From the NCBI RefSeq assembly GCF_039543385.1, contig NZ_BAABJQ010000034.1, forward strand, positions 26,438 through 90,437: a stretch of 64,000 nucleotides of DNA, given 5' to 3'. Every line of letters begins with the position of its first letter. The first letter of the stretch is position 1. The DNA is from Rugosimonospora acidiphila (GTDB taxonomy: Bacteria > Actinomycetota > Actinomycetes > Mycobacteriales > Micromonosporaceae). Shown here in pieces: positions 23,968-32,720 of the stretch. Made by a program: the position numbers and the translations under genes. The notes beneath the pieces were generated by a model. The model was given only the letters and a program-made list of their open reading frames with translations, was not told where the DNA came from and did no database searches.

Positions 23968-24001
23968 GGCCCCGGGCCGGTCGATCCGACCGCCCGGGGC
24001 C
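23968..24001. terminator. Hairpin between convergent genes, likely bidirectional terminator
   Basis: GGCCCCGGGCCGGTCG (23968-23983) pairs with CGACCGCCCGGGGCC (23987-24001), with one bulged base and a three-base loop. It lies between the plus-strand winged-helix gene and the minus-strand lysA-like gene. No U-tract, as is usual in actinobacteria. Confidence 0.65.
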
Positions 24002-24010
24002 GCGCGCCGG

Positions 24011-25504
24011 TCAGCTGGCCAGGCGCTTCACCGGGCGGACCCGCCCGGCGTTGCTACGTGGCACAGCGGGGATAATCGCGCGGTCCATCGACCGCTCCGA
24101 GCGCCGCTCCGCCCGCCGGCCCATCGGCCGGCCCTGGGCCTCGCCGGCGATGCGCACCGCGGCGAGGTCCGGGTCCCGGGCCAGCAGGTCGTCGATCGTT
24201 TCGCGACGGATCATGACCCGGGTCTGCCCGTCCCGCACGGACACCACCGGCGGCCGCGTCACCAGGTTGTAGTTCGACGCCATCGAGTGGTGGTACGCGC
24301 CGCAGTCGGCGACCGCCAGCAGGTCCCCGGGGTGCAGGTCCCCCGGCAGCGGCACGTCACGGGCGATCACGTCGCCGGATTCGCCGTGCCGCCCCACGAC
24401 TGTGGTCGGTCGGTCCGCGACGGTCGGGTACCGGCCGATCAGGGCGGGCGTGTACCGCGCCCCGTACAGCGCCGGCCGGGGGTTGTCGGACAGCCCGCCG
24501 TCGACCGCGACCAGTTGGTGCCCTGCCGTGTCGTGCCTGATGCCCAGCACCCGGTACAGCGCCACGCCCGCGCGGGCGACGAGGGCCCGGCCCGGCGTCG
24601 CGGTCAGCCGGGGCATCGGGATGCCGAGCCGCTCGCACTCCACCCGCACGACGCCCGGCCAGCGGGAGGCGAACGCCTCGACCGCGAACCCGTCCTCGCC
24701 GTACCGGTACGGCACGGCGAACCCGCCGCCCAGGTTCAGCTCGGACAGCGTGCACCCGAACCGGTGCGACAGGTCGGCCATCACCGCCAGCATGCGGCGC
24801 AGCGCCTGCTCGTAGCCGCCGAAGCGGGCCGCCTGGGAACCCAGGAAGTAGTCCAGGCCGACCAGCTCCAGGCCCGGCTGCGCGGTCACCCGCCGCACCG
24901 CCTCGTCGAGTTCCTCGGTACCGGCGGACAGGCCGAACCGCTCCTCGTCGGGGGCGGCGGGCAGCCCGGTCGCGCCGGGCATGGCCGGGCCGAGCAGCAC
25001 CCGCAGCAGCACCTTCTGCCGCCGGCCGCGCCCCTCGGTCGCCAGCCGGGAGATCTCCTGCAGGGACGTCACCACCACCCGGCCGACGCGGCACTCCGTC
25101 GCCGCCCGCAGGTCCACCGGCGTCTTCGCGTCACCGTGCATCGTCAGGCGCTCGGCCGGGAACCCGACCCCGCGCGCCACCGCCAACTCGCCCGCCGAGC
25201 ACACGCTCAGGCCCAGGCCCTCCTCGGCCATCCACCGCACCAGGCGGCCGCTGGTGAAGGCTCGCGCGGCATAGGACACCGCACCCTCACCGAAGGCGGC
25301 GCGGTACTCGCCGCAGCGCCGCCGCACGTCCTTTTCGTCCAATACGTAACACGGGGTGCCATACCGCTGGGCGAGGGCGCTCAGCGACACCTCGCCCACG
25401 TACAGCTCTGGCCCTACCCGCCGAGCGGTGTAGGGCCACAGATCCGGCTCGAGCCGCTGCGGCAGCGATGTTCGCAGCGACGGGAGCACATCCACCAAGG
25501 TCAC
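24011..25504 (-). CDS. Diaminopimelate decarboxylase-like protein lacking key active-site residues
   Basis: 497 aa, a full fold-III decarboxylase with both domains; the framework is well kept (LSVCSAGELAVA, LGGGFAVPYRYGE, VDGGLSDNPRPALYG, SMASNYNLVTRPPVV). Yet the residues that make catalysis differ. The PLP Lys of YAxKA is Arg81 (codon CGA, 25264-25262), the HxHIGSQ motif reads DYFLGSQ, the Glu of EPGRA is Thr303, and the catalytic Cys of CESGD is Gly374. The reading frame is intact. GTG 25504 is set by GGAGG five nt upstream. So it is probably a pseudoenzyme or has a different chemistry, and the cell must have another LysA. The neighbour in the same direction is a P450 gene, 465 bp upstream. 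Confidence 0.85.
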   Translation of the reverse strand: MTLVDVLPSLRTSLPQRLEPDLWPYTARRVGPELYVGEVSLSALAQRYGTPCYVLDEKDVRRRCGEYRAAFGEGAVSYAARAFTSGRLVRWMAEEGLGLSVCSAGELAVARGVGFPAERLTMHGDAKTPVDLRAATECRVGRVVVTSLQEISRLATEGRGRRQKVLLRVLLGPAMPGATGLPAAPDEERFGLSAGTEELDEAVRRVTAQPGLELVGLDYFLGSQAARFGGYEQALRRMLAVMADLSHRFGCTLSELNLGGGFAVPYRYGEDGFAVEAFASRWPGVVRVECERLGIPMPRLTATPGRALVARAGVALYRVLGIRHDTAGHQLVAVDGGLSDNPRPALYGARYTPALIGRYPTVADRPTTVVGRHGESGDVIARDVPLPGDLHPGDLLAVADCGAYHHSMASNYNLVTRPPVVSVRDGQTRVMIRRETIDDLLARDPDLAAVRIAGEAQGRPMGRRAERRSERSMDRAIIPAVPRSNAGRVRPVKRLAS

Positions 25505-25969
25505 GTCTTCCTCCAGACCCGACACTTCCCGGCTTCCGGGCACGCGTGCCCGCGCCGGGCCCCTTGCGTGTCGGGGCTTTCTGCCATCTCCGGGACTCAC
25601 GAGACCAATGCTGGAAGCGGTCAGGGCGGTTGCCAAGGTTCACAGACGAAATAACCACGCCCCACGCACGGATCATGACGTTTCCCTGACGATGCTTCAC
25701 GTACGTTCGAAGATGGGTGTTTGCGCTCCACCGGCGGGAGTGCCGCCTCGGACGGTGCCGAAGGCCCGGCGGGTGCCCCGGTGGGTACCCGGGCGGTCGG
25801 CGCACCGGCCGACCGCGAGGTGACCGCCGCCGTGATGGCGGCGACCCAGAGTCTGCCACGCCGCGGCCGGCCCACCGGGGGTCCATCCCCCGCCCCGGCC
25901 GGCCCGGGGGCCGTGGCGGAGGGCCGTGGCGGCCCTGACGGGGAGCCCTTGGACGGGCCCGGATCGGGA
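25505..25969. other. Intergenic region between lysA-like and P450 genes
   Basis: 465 bp. I see no convincing gene. The stretch around 25640-25720 is less GC-rich than its surroundings and could hold the lysA-like promoter. The remainder is very GC-rich, with low-complexity frames on both strands. Confidence 0.5.
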
Positions 25970-27361
25970 TCAGCCGCCGGACGCCTGGCCGCCGTCGGTC
26001 GCCCGCCGGGCGTTCACCGAGTGGACCGTCATCGGTACGCCGGACCGGGGGCGCAGGGTCACCAACGGTTGGGGCGACACCGGCGCGTCCGACGCGGGCG
26101 TGAAGCGCCAGTGCCGGCACAGCGTGGCCAGGGCCAGCGCCCCCTCCGCCTCGGCGAAGGCGTTGCCGATGCACTGGCGGGGGCCACCGCCGAACGGGAA
26201 GTAGGCGTAGCGCGGCCGGCCGGAGGGCCCTTCGAGCCAGCGCTCCGGCCGGAAGCGCTCCGGCTCCGGCCACCACCGCGCGTCGCGGTGCATCACCCAG
26301 GAACTGAACACGAGCACGGAGCCGGCCCGCAGCCGGTGCCCGCAGACCTCCTGGGCGGTGAGCAACCGGCGGGCGACCACCCAGGCGGGCGGGTACAGGC
26401 GCATCGCCTCGCGGAGCACGGCCGTGGCGTACGGCAGCCGGGGCAGGTCGGCCGCCCCGGGCCGCCGGCCGGCGAGCACCTCGTCGAGTTCGGCGCGCAG
26501 CCGCTCCTGCGCGGGCGGGTGCGTACCCAGCAGGTGCAGGCTCCAGGCCAGCGCGTTGGCGGTGGTCTCGTGCCCGGCCAGCAGCAGGGTCACCGCCTCG
26601 TCCCGGACCTGGCCGTCCGGCATCGCCTCGCCGGTATCCGCGTCCCTGGCCTCGAGTAGCAGCCCGAGCAGGTCGTTTCCCGACCCGGCGGCGGCCCTGC
26701 GGTTGGCGATCAGCTCATGGATCATCGCGTCGAGCGCGCGGCGGTCGGCGTTCCAGCGCCGGGTGGACGGCAGCGGCAGCAGGTCGAGGTAGCGCATCAG
26801 CGGCAGGTTGGCGCCCCGCCGGGCGGTGGCCATGTTGGCGCCCAGCCACTGCTGGATCTGCGCCACGATGGCGGCATCGAGGTCGATGTCGAAGACGGTG
26901 CGCGCGACGATCGCGAGGGTCAGCTCGGTCATGTCGGCATGTACGTCGCGCACCTCGCCGTCGCGCCACCCCGCGCCGGTGCGCTCGGCGAGGTCGGCGA
27001 ACACCTCGCAGTACTGCGCGATGCGCGCGTGGTGGAACATCGGCTGGATGAGCCGGCGCTGGCGACGCCACAGCGGGCCGGCGCTGGTCAGCAGCCCCTG
27101 GCCGAGGATGCGCTGCAGCGGCTGGAAGCCGGCGCGGTCCGGGTCCCTGGAGCGGCCCTGTCCCTTGGCGTAGTCGCGGCCCGTGGCGGTCAGCCCCCGG
27201 TGGATGGCGTCCGGGTCGCTGACCAGGTAGAGCCGGCCGGGCACCGGCAGCCGGGCGATCACGCCGCACTCCCGCCGGGCCCTGGTGAAGAACCCCAACG
27301 GGTCGCCTCGCATCTGGCGCAGCGCGGCCAGCCGCCCGCCCTGGACCCGAGGTACCGTCAT
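25970..27361 (-). CDS. Cytochrome P450
   Basis: 463 aa. The heme-binding loop FPFGGGPRQCIG holds Cys397, I-helix AGHETT is at 262-267, ExxR is EAMR at 318-321, and the PERF/W motif is PERFRPERWL. The GGGPRQCIG form and length put it with the longer, CYP102/CYP110-like bacterial branch that often acts on fatty acids or alkyl chains. No ferredoxin or reductase gene is adjacent, so electrons come from elsewhere. No membrane anchor. It lies upstream of the lysA-like gene in the same direction, but the 465-bp gap makes co-transcription uncertain. Confidence 0.93.
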   Translation of the reverse strand: MTVPRVQGGRLAALRQMRGDPLGFFTRARRECGVIARLPVPGRLYLVSDPDAIHRGLTATGRDYAKGQGRSRDPDRAGFQPLQRILGQGLLTSAGPLWRRQRRLIQPMFHHARIAQYCEVFADLAERTGAGWRDGEVRDVHADMTELTLAIVARTVFDIDLDAAIVAQIQQWLGANMATARRGANLPLMRYLDLLPLPSTRRWNADRRALDAMIHELIANRRAAAGSGNDLLGLLLEARDADTGEAMPDGQVRDEAVTLLLAGHETTANALAWSLHLLGTHPPAQERLRAELDEVLAGRRPGAADLPRLPYATAVLREAMRLYPPAWVVARRLLTAQEVCGHRLRAGSVLVFSSWVMHRDARWWPEPERFRPERWLEGPSGRPRYAYFPFGGGPRQCIGNAFAEAEGALALATLCRHWRFTPASDAPVSPQPLVTLRPRSGVPMTVHSVNARRATDGGQASGG

Positions 27362-27788
27362 CCCCTCATGATGCCGCTACCAGCCGCCTCCGGCCCATCG
27401 AGCCGCGCCGAAATCTCCTCGCGCGTCCGCGCGTCCGCGCGACGGGGCGCGTTCGCCGGATCGACACCCGTCGGCCCGGCGCGGGTCGATGTCGCGCCAC
27501 CGGGAGCCGGTACGGTCCGCTGCCGCGGCTGACCTCCTCGCCGAACGTGAACGGCGGGCGCCGCTTCCTCTGTGGACGGTCGGCGGGATCCGCGCCGTTG
27601 ATCCGCGCGTCGACTGATAGGCCGGGCTAAATCACCTATGTCCACTCTGGACGTAATTACTGACCCGTGGTGAATCAGTTCGGGGAGGTCACCCGGGGTG
27701 GGGCATCCCCTCGCGGGGGTGCCGTAATCGCTCGCGTACTGTGCCGAACGCATAAATTCCCATACCCCCGAAATGGACAGCAAAGAGA
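27362..27788. other. Intergenic region upstream of the DUF4190 gene
   Basis: 427 bp between divergent genes. No credible gene. A GTCCACTCTGGAC inverted repeat sits near 27640, and an AT-richer stretch (CATAAATTCCCAT) near 27750 may be the DUF4190 promoter. Confidence 0.45.
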
Positions 27789-28601
27789 ATGTCGAGCGAC
27801 CCGCACAACCCGATGCCTGCCGAGCCCGCTCCCCCGGCCGGCTGGGTTCCCCCGCCGGCTCCGGCCGAACTCGGCACGCCGGGCATGCCCGCACCGGGCA
27901 TGCCCATTCCCCCGGGCGCACCGTTCCCCCCGGGCGCACCGTTCCCTCCGGGCGCACCCGTCCCGCCGAACGCACCGTTCCCCCCGGGCGCACCGTTCTC
28001 CCCGAACGCGTCGTTCCCCCCTGGCGCGCCCATCCCGCCGGGCATGCCCCTCCCTCCCGCTCCACCCCTCGCGCCGGGCATGACGGTGCCGCAGGGCACG
28101 AATGGTCTGGCCATCGCGGGTTTCGTCCTCGCCTTCCTCGTGGCGCCGCTCGGCCTCATCCTGAGCATCGTCGCGATGGTCAAGGTCGGCCGTAGCCGCC
28201 AGAAGGGCAAGGGCCTGGCCATCGCGGGCCTGGTCATCTCGTTGGTTCTCACGGGTGTCGGCGTCTCGAGCACCATCGCGGTCGCTACCAGGGTGAAGAC
28301 CCTGGTGGACCCCGGGTGCACCGTCGGCAAGTCCGCGATCTTCGACAATCAGGACGCGGTATCGTCCAGCGACCCGGACACCTTCGAGGCCGGGGTACTG
28401 AAGATGGTCGACGGGCTGAACGACGCGGCCAGCCAGGCCAAGGACGACAAGGTGCGAGCCGCGGACAAGGACCTCGCCGCCGACTACAGCGCCCTGGTCG
28501 CCGACGTCAAGGCCGGCAGGGGCCCGACGCAGCAGGAGAAGGACAAGCTGACCGCCGACAGCGACACGTTCGACTCGTACTGCTCGGTCTCCACCAAGTG
28601 A
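27789..28601 (+). CDS. DUF4190-domain membrane protein with proline-rich N-terminus
   Basis: 270 aa. Residues 1-105 are Pro-rich repeats (PPGAPF units). Residues about 110-165 hold two membrane helices with the DUF4190 signature LAIAGFVLAFLVAPLGLILSI, GRSRQKGKGLAIAGLVIS. After that is a coiled, charged extracytoplasmic domain of about 100 residues with two Cys (DPGCTVG, DSYCSVS), which could pair. The proline tail probably faces the cytoplasm or binds partners. Function unknown. Two strong hairpins follow it. Confidence 0.83.
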   Translation: MSSDPHNPMPAEPAPPAGWVPPPAPAELGTPGMPAPGMPIPPGAPFPPGAPFPPGAPVPPNAPFPPGAPFSPNASFPPGAPIPPGMPLPPAPPLAPGMTVPQGTNGLAIAGFVLAFLVAPLGLILSIVAMVKVGRSRQKGKGLAIAGLVISLVLTGVGVSSTIAVATRVKTLVDPGCTVGKSAIFDNQDAVSSSDPDTFEAGVLKMVDGLNDAASQAKDDKVRAADKDLAADYSALVADVKAGRGPTQQEKDKLTADSDTFDSYCSVSTK

Positions 28602-28625
28602 CCCTACCGAGGCGCTGACCTCGCG

Positions 28626-28659
28626 GACCCGTGCCCGATCGAACGACCGGGCACGGGTC
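28626..28659 (+). terminator. Hairpin after the DUF4190 gene (first)
   Basis: GACCCGTGCCCG pairs perfectly with CGGGCACGGGTC, a 12-bp stem with a 10-nt loop, 25 bp after the stop codon. Confidence 0.8.
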
Positions 28660-28663
28660 CACC

Positions 28664-28697
28664 AAACGGCACCCGCCACCCGGCGCGGGTGCCGTTT
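28664..28697 (+). terminator. Hairpin after the DUF4190 gene (second)
   Basis: AAACGGCACCCGC pairs with GCGGGTGCCGTTT and is followed by CCC and then the next gene's promoter region. It is the better terminator of the tandem pair because the stem ends in an A/T-rich base. Confidence 0.8.
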
Positions 28698-28765
28698 CCC
28701 TAGTGGACATGTATATGCATGCTCGCACCGGTGACGCATTCAACCCGCGCGAATAACGTCCGCCC

Positions 28766-30322
28766 ATGCCTGGATGTGACTTCACCCGCCGAGACTTCCT
28801 GCGCTGGACGGCCTACGCGACCGCCGCCGCCGCGCCGTTGACGATGCTCGACCCCGGCCGCGCCAACGCCAGCACCGGGTCCGGCACGACCGACGTGACC
28901 GCGGTAAACCTGGAACTGGTCACGCTCGCCGAGGACCACGCGGTCATCACCTGGTACACGGGCCAGACCGGCACCGATGACGGGCTGGGCCGGATGATCC
29001 CCGCCCCGGCCGACGGCGAGGTGCGCTACGGCACCCACCCGTCGAAGCTGAACAAGGTCGCCCACGGGATCTCGAACCACACGCCCTACCACTACGTGGA
29101 GCTGGACCATCTCGAGCCCGGTCAGACCTATTACTATCAGGCCTGGTCCAACGGTAAGACCGCCGCCGCCACGCCGTTCACTCTCATCACCGGCAACGCG
29201 GTCGGCACCTCGACCTACGGGCTCGACACCGGCGGCGGCCCCTACTCCTTCACCACCCCGCAGCCGCCGCGTGGCAGCTACCTGTTCTCCGTGGTGCTGT
29301 GCAACGACCTGCACATGGGCGAGACCCAGGCCGGGCTGGTCGGCGGACAGCCGCAGTACATCGGCATCTCCCAGGTGCCGGGCCTGCCGCCGTACCCCGA
29401 GGTCATGCTCGAATCGCTGGTGCGGGACGTCGCCCGGTTCGACCCGACCTACCTACTGGCCGCGGGTGACATCTCGGCGGAGGCCGTACCGACCGACCTG
29501 AGCCGCGCCGGTCAGCTGCTCAACGGCTTCGGCAAGTACCGCGACGACTACTTCGTCGCCCGTGGCAACCACGACCGCGCGCACATCGGGGACGCGTACG
29601 CCTCCTGCCGCGTCGGGCAGTGGCAGGGCAACGACTGCTTCCACGACGCCTACTTCCCGGGCAACGAGCTGACCTACTTCTCCCGGGACCTGTCCGGCCT
29701 GCACGTCATCGGGCTGGACACCTACGACAAGGCCGGTGGCGGCGGGGACGCGGGCGGCATGTCACCGACCCAGCTGGACTGGTTCCGGGCCGATCTCAAG
29801 GCGCACCGGGAGCAGCCGACGCTGGTGTTCGGCCACCACCCGCTGATGGTGGAGCAGTCGGCCTTCCCGGCCAGCTCGGGCAATGCCCTGGACGCCACCC
29901 AGGCCGCGTCGGTCCTCGACTGGTACTCGCAGACTCCCGGGGTGTTCCTGCACCACGCCGGCCACACCCACCGCAACCACCGCTCGGTCAGCCCGACCGC
30001 GCCGCGCGTCACGCACCAGGAGGTCGCGGCGGCCAAGGAGTACCCGGGCGGCTTCTCGATCCTGCGCCTGCACACGGAGGGCTACGCGCTGAACTTCTAC
30101 AAGTCGCGCAGCGACCTGGCGCGCGAGTGGAGCGAGCGCAGCCGCCAGGAGATCCTGGGCTTCTGGCCGCAGTTCGCCTTCGGCAACACGGTGGCCGACC
30201 GCAACAGCGTCGCACGGGTGGACCTGACCGGCCTGAAGCGCCCGCAGCACGACAAGCCCGGACACAACAACGGGAACAACGGCAACGGGCACCACCACGG
30301 GGACGGCAACGCGCAACACTGA
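28766..30322 (+). CDS. TAT-exported metallophosphoesterase
   Basis: 518 aa. The twin-arginine signal is TRRDFLRW with a hydrophobic Ala stretch. Residues about 45-170 form a fibronectin-like N-terminal domain as in purple acid phosphatases (ELDHLEPGQTYYYQAWSNG). The calcineurin-like motifs follow: NDLH, AAGDIS, ARGNHDRAH, FGHHP and HAGHTH, giving the dinuclear metal site. The C-terminus is Asn/Gly/His-rich (NNGNNGNGHHHGDG), perhaps metal-binding. Export folded through Tat suits metal loading in the cytoplasm. Likely an extracellular phosphatase or phosphodiesterase. Confidence 0.9.
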   Translation: MPGCDFTRRDFLRWTAYATAAAAPLTMLDPGRANASTGSGTTDVTAVNLELVTLAEDHAVITWYTGQTGTDDGLGRMIPAPADGEVRYGTHPSKLNKVAHGISNHTPYHYVELDHLEPGQTYYYQAWSNGKTAAATPFTLITGNAVGTSTYGLDTGGGPYSFTTPQPPRGSYLFSVVLCNDLHMGETQAGLVGGQPQYIGISQVPGLPPYPEVMLESLVRDVARFDPTYLLAAGDISAEAVPTDLSRAGQLLNGFGKYRDDYFVARGNHDRAHIGDAYASCRVGQWQGNDCFHDAYFPGNELTYFSRDLSGLHVIGLDTYDKAGGGGDAGGMSPTQLDWFRADLKAHREQPTLVFGHHPLMVEQSAFPASSGNALDATQAASVLDWYSQTPGVFLHHAGHTHRNHRSVSPTAPRVTHQEVAAAKEYPGGFSILRLHTEGYALNFYKSRSDLAREWSERSRQEILGFWPQFAFGNTVADRNSVARVDLTGLKRPQHDKPGHNNGNNGNGHHHGDGNAQH

Positions 30323-30426
30323 CCTGACTCGACGCGTCCCGGCCGGGCCGCACCACCTCCGGCCGGGACCACCGCCGCCCCCGGACCGGGCCGCGCAGAC
30401 CGGGCCACCGCCCGCACTGGGCCACC

Positions 30427-30477
30427 GCTCAGACCGGGCCATCGCTCAGACCGGGCCATCGCTCAGACCGGGCCATC
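30427..30477. repeat. 17-bp tandem repeat upstream of the DyP gene
   Basis: GCTCAGACCGGGCCATC is present three times without mismatch (30427-30443, 30444-30460, 30461-30477), with partial copies on the left side. It occupies the gap between the phosphoesterase stop and the peroxidase start. Confidence 0.85.
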
Positions 30478-30565
30478 GCCCGCATCGTGGCCTGCGACAC
30501 CGGTCCCTCCCGTGCGCCAGTGGATGTGGCAAGCTTGCCGGGCAGCGTCAGGGAGGGTACGAGCG

Positions 30566-31633
30566 ATGACAGAACCGGCACGGCCGGTCCCGGGGGGCGT
30601 GCCGCAGGCCGTGCTGGCGCCGCTGACCTCCGCCGCGATTTTCCTGGTGGTGACCGTCCGGCCGGGTGGCGAGGAGGCGGTCCGGGACCTACTGTCCGAG
30701 GTGAGCGGATTGCGGCGCTCGGTCGGGTTCCGCGCCGCCGAGGGTGAGCTGTCCTGCGTCGTGGGCATCGGCTCGGCGCTCTGGGACCGGCTGTTCGACG
30801 GGCCACGCCCGGCCGGACTGCACCCGTTCCGGGAGCTTCGCGGCGACCGGCACACGGCCGTATCCACCCCCGGTGACCTGCTGTTCCACCTGCGCTCCAG
30901 CCGGCTGGACCTGTGCTTCGAGCTGGCCGCCCTGATCGCGTCCCGGCTGGGCGACGCGGCCACCGTGGTGGACGAGGTGCACGGGTTCCGCTACTTCGAC
31001 CAGCGCGACCTACTCGGGTTCGTGGACGGCACGGAGAACCCGACCGGGTCGGCCGCGTACGACGCCGTCACCGTGGGCGACGAGGATCCCGACTTCGCCG
31101 GCGCCAGCTACGTCATCGTGCAGAAGTACCTGCACGACCTGGCGGCCTGGGACGCGCTGCCGGTCGAGGCGCAGGAGCGGGTCGTCGGGCGCAGCAAGCT
31201 GTCCGACATCGAGATGCCCGACGCCGTGAAGCCCGACAACTCCCATGTGGCGGTGAACACCATCACCGATCCGGACGGGACGAAGCGGGAGATTCTGCGC
31301 GACAACATGCCGTTCGGCAGCGTGGGGCGGGCAGAGTTCGGCACCTACTTCATCGGGTACTCGGCCACCCCCGAGGTCACCGAGCGGATGCTGGAGCGGA
31401 TGTTCCTGGGCGAGCCGCGCGGCAACACCGACCGCATCCTCGACTTCTCCACCGCCGTGACCGGCACCCTGTTCTTCGTGCCGACCGGGGATTTCCTCGA
31501 CGACCCGCCGGCGGCCGCCCCGGCCCCGCCCGAGGAGCCGGCCCCGGTACCGGCACAGCGAACGGTCGCCGACGGCTCCCTCGGCATCGGCGACCTGAAG
31601 GCCCGCAACCTGGAAGGACGTACCCCCCGATGA
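30566..31633 (+). CDS. Dye-decolorizing peroxidase, encapsulin cargo
   Basis: 355 aa. DyP hallmarks: GFVDGTENP at 151-159 with the distal Asp154, proximal heme ligand His227 in DNSHVAV, and the distal Arg245 region REILRDNMPFG. The C-terminal tail after a Pro/Ala-rich linker, DGSLGIGDLKARNLEGR, is a textbook encapsulin targeting peptide. The stop overlaps the encapsulin ATG (ATGA). GGGAGGG precedes ATG 30566. It oxidises phenolic or dye-like substrates with H2O2, here inside a protein nanocompartment. Confidence 0.95.
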   Translation: MTEPARPVPGGVPQAVLAPLTSAAIFLVVTVRPGGEEAVRDLLSEVSGLRRSVGFRAAEGELSCVVGIGSALWDRLFDGPRPAGLHPFRELRGDRHTAVSTPGDLLFHLRSSRLDLCFELAALIASRLGDAATVVDEVHGFRYFDQRDLLGFVDGTENPTGSAAYDAVTVGDEDPDFAGASYVIVQKYLHDLAAWDALPVEAQERVVGRSKLSDIEMPDAVKPDNSHVAVNTITDPDGTKREILRDNMPFGSVGRAEFGTYFIGYSATPEVTERMLERMFLGEPRGNTDRILDFSTAVTGTLFFVPTGDFLDDPPAAAPAPPEEPAPVPAQRTVADGSLGIGDLKARNLEGRTPR

Positions 31634-32430
31634 ACAACCTGCACCGCGAACTCGCTCCCGTCTCGGCCGCCGCGTGGGCGGACATCGAGGACGAGGCCCG
31701 GCGCACCTTCAGCCGGCACCTGGCCGGTCGCCGGGTGGTCGACGTGCAAGGGCCGGCGGGCAGCGAGCTGTCCGCGATCGGCACCGGGCACCTGCGCGAC
31801 ATCGACGCCCCCGCGCCGGGTGTGCTGGCCCGGGCCCGGCAGGTGCAGCCGCTGGTCGAACTGCGCGTCCCGTTCACCGTGTCGCGGCAGGCCGTCGACG
31901 ACGTGGAGCGCGGCGCCAAGGACGCGGACTGGCAGCCGGTCAAGGACGCCGCACGGCAGATCGCGTTCGCCGAGGACCGGGCCGTCTTCGAGGGGTACGC
32001 GGCGGCCGGGATCGGCGGCCTGCGCGCCTGCGCCGCGAACCCGGCGCTGGCCCTGCCCGCCGAGGTGCGCGCCTACCCCGACGCCGTGAGCCAGGCGGTC
32101 AGCGCCCTGCGCCTGGCCGGCGTGGCCGGCCCGTACTCGCTGGTGCTCTGCGCCGACGCGTACACGGCCGTCAACGAGACCTCCGACCACGGGTACCCGA
32201 TCCGCGAGCACCTGTCCCGGGTGCTTGACGGCGACATCATCTGGGCGCCGGCCATCGACGGGGCGTTCCTGCTGTCCACCCGGGGCGGCGACTTCGCACT
32301 GCACCTCGGCCAGGACCTGTCGATCGGGTACCTGTCCCACGACGCCAGCAGCATCGAGCTGTACTTCCAGGAGTCGTTGACCTTCCTGGTCTACACCGAT
32401 GAGGCGGTCGTGCCGATCACCGCGGGCTGA
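31630..32430 (+). CDS. Encapsulin shell protein (family 1)
   Basis: 266 aa, the standard length for T=1 encapsulins. Seen: the N-terminal helix that binds cargo tails (MNNLHRELAPVSAAAWADIEDEARRTFSRHLAGRRVVDV), the P-domain/E-loop region (LVELRVPFTVSRQAVDDVERGAKDADWQPV), the A-domain (GPYSLVLCADAYTAVNE) and the C-terminal strand (IELYFQESLTFLVY). HK97 fold. Translationally coupled to the DyP cargo (ATGA), so shell and cargo are made together. Likely role is peroxide or oxidative-stress defence. Confidence 0.95.
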   Translation: MNNLHRELAPVSAAAWADIEDEARRTFSRHLAGRRVVDVQGPAGSELSAIGTGHLRDIDAPAPGVLARARQVQPLVELRVPFTVSRQAVDDVERGAKDADWQPVKDAARQIAFAEDRAVFEGYAAAGIGGLRACAANPALALPAEVRAYPDAVSQAVSALRLAGVAGPYSLVLCADAYTAVNETSDHGYPIREHLSRVLDGDIIWAPAIDGAFLLSTRGGDFALHLGQDLSIGYLSHDASSIELYFQESLTFLVYTDEAVVPITAG

Positions 32431-32620
32431 CCGTCGCCCGACGTTCAGGCGGGCGGCCAGTTCGTCGGGCAGCTCGAGGTCGAGCGCGTCGAGGCCGTCC
32501 CGCAGTTGGTCGGCCGTGCGCGGGCCGAGGATGACCGACGTGACATCCGGCCGGCGCCACAGCCAGGCCAGGGCCACCGCCGCCGGGGTGGTGCCCAGCT
32601 CGGCGGCCACCCTCGGACCC
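32430..32620 (-). pseudogene. C-terminal remnant of an aldo/keto reductase gene
   Basis: Minus-strand codons read VAAELGTTPAAVALAWLWRRP then VTSVILGPRTADQLRDGL and LDLELPDELAARL, the typical C-terminal NADPH-binding end of an aldo/keto reductase. No catalytic Asp-Tyr-Lys-His half exists upstream; the frame turns to unrelated sequence at about 32620. It is therefore a truncated relic, located directly behind the encapsulin gene. Confidence 0.65.
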
Positions 32621-32720
32621 GGACCCTGGGCATGCTGTTCGACGGGCTGCGTCCGCACCACTGACGGGCTCGGTAAGGTGGGTCCGTGAGCGCCGGCCGC
32701 CAAATCGCTTCGAGCTGCTG

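Noticed and set aside
27358..28065. Minus-strand frame overlapping the P450 start and the DUF4190 gene
   Set aside because: Low-complexity Arg/Gly/Pro repeats mirror the PPGAPF repeats of the true gene on the other strand.
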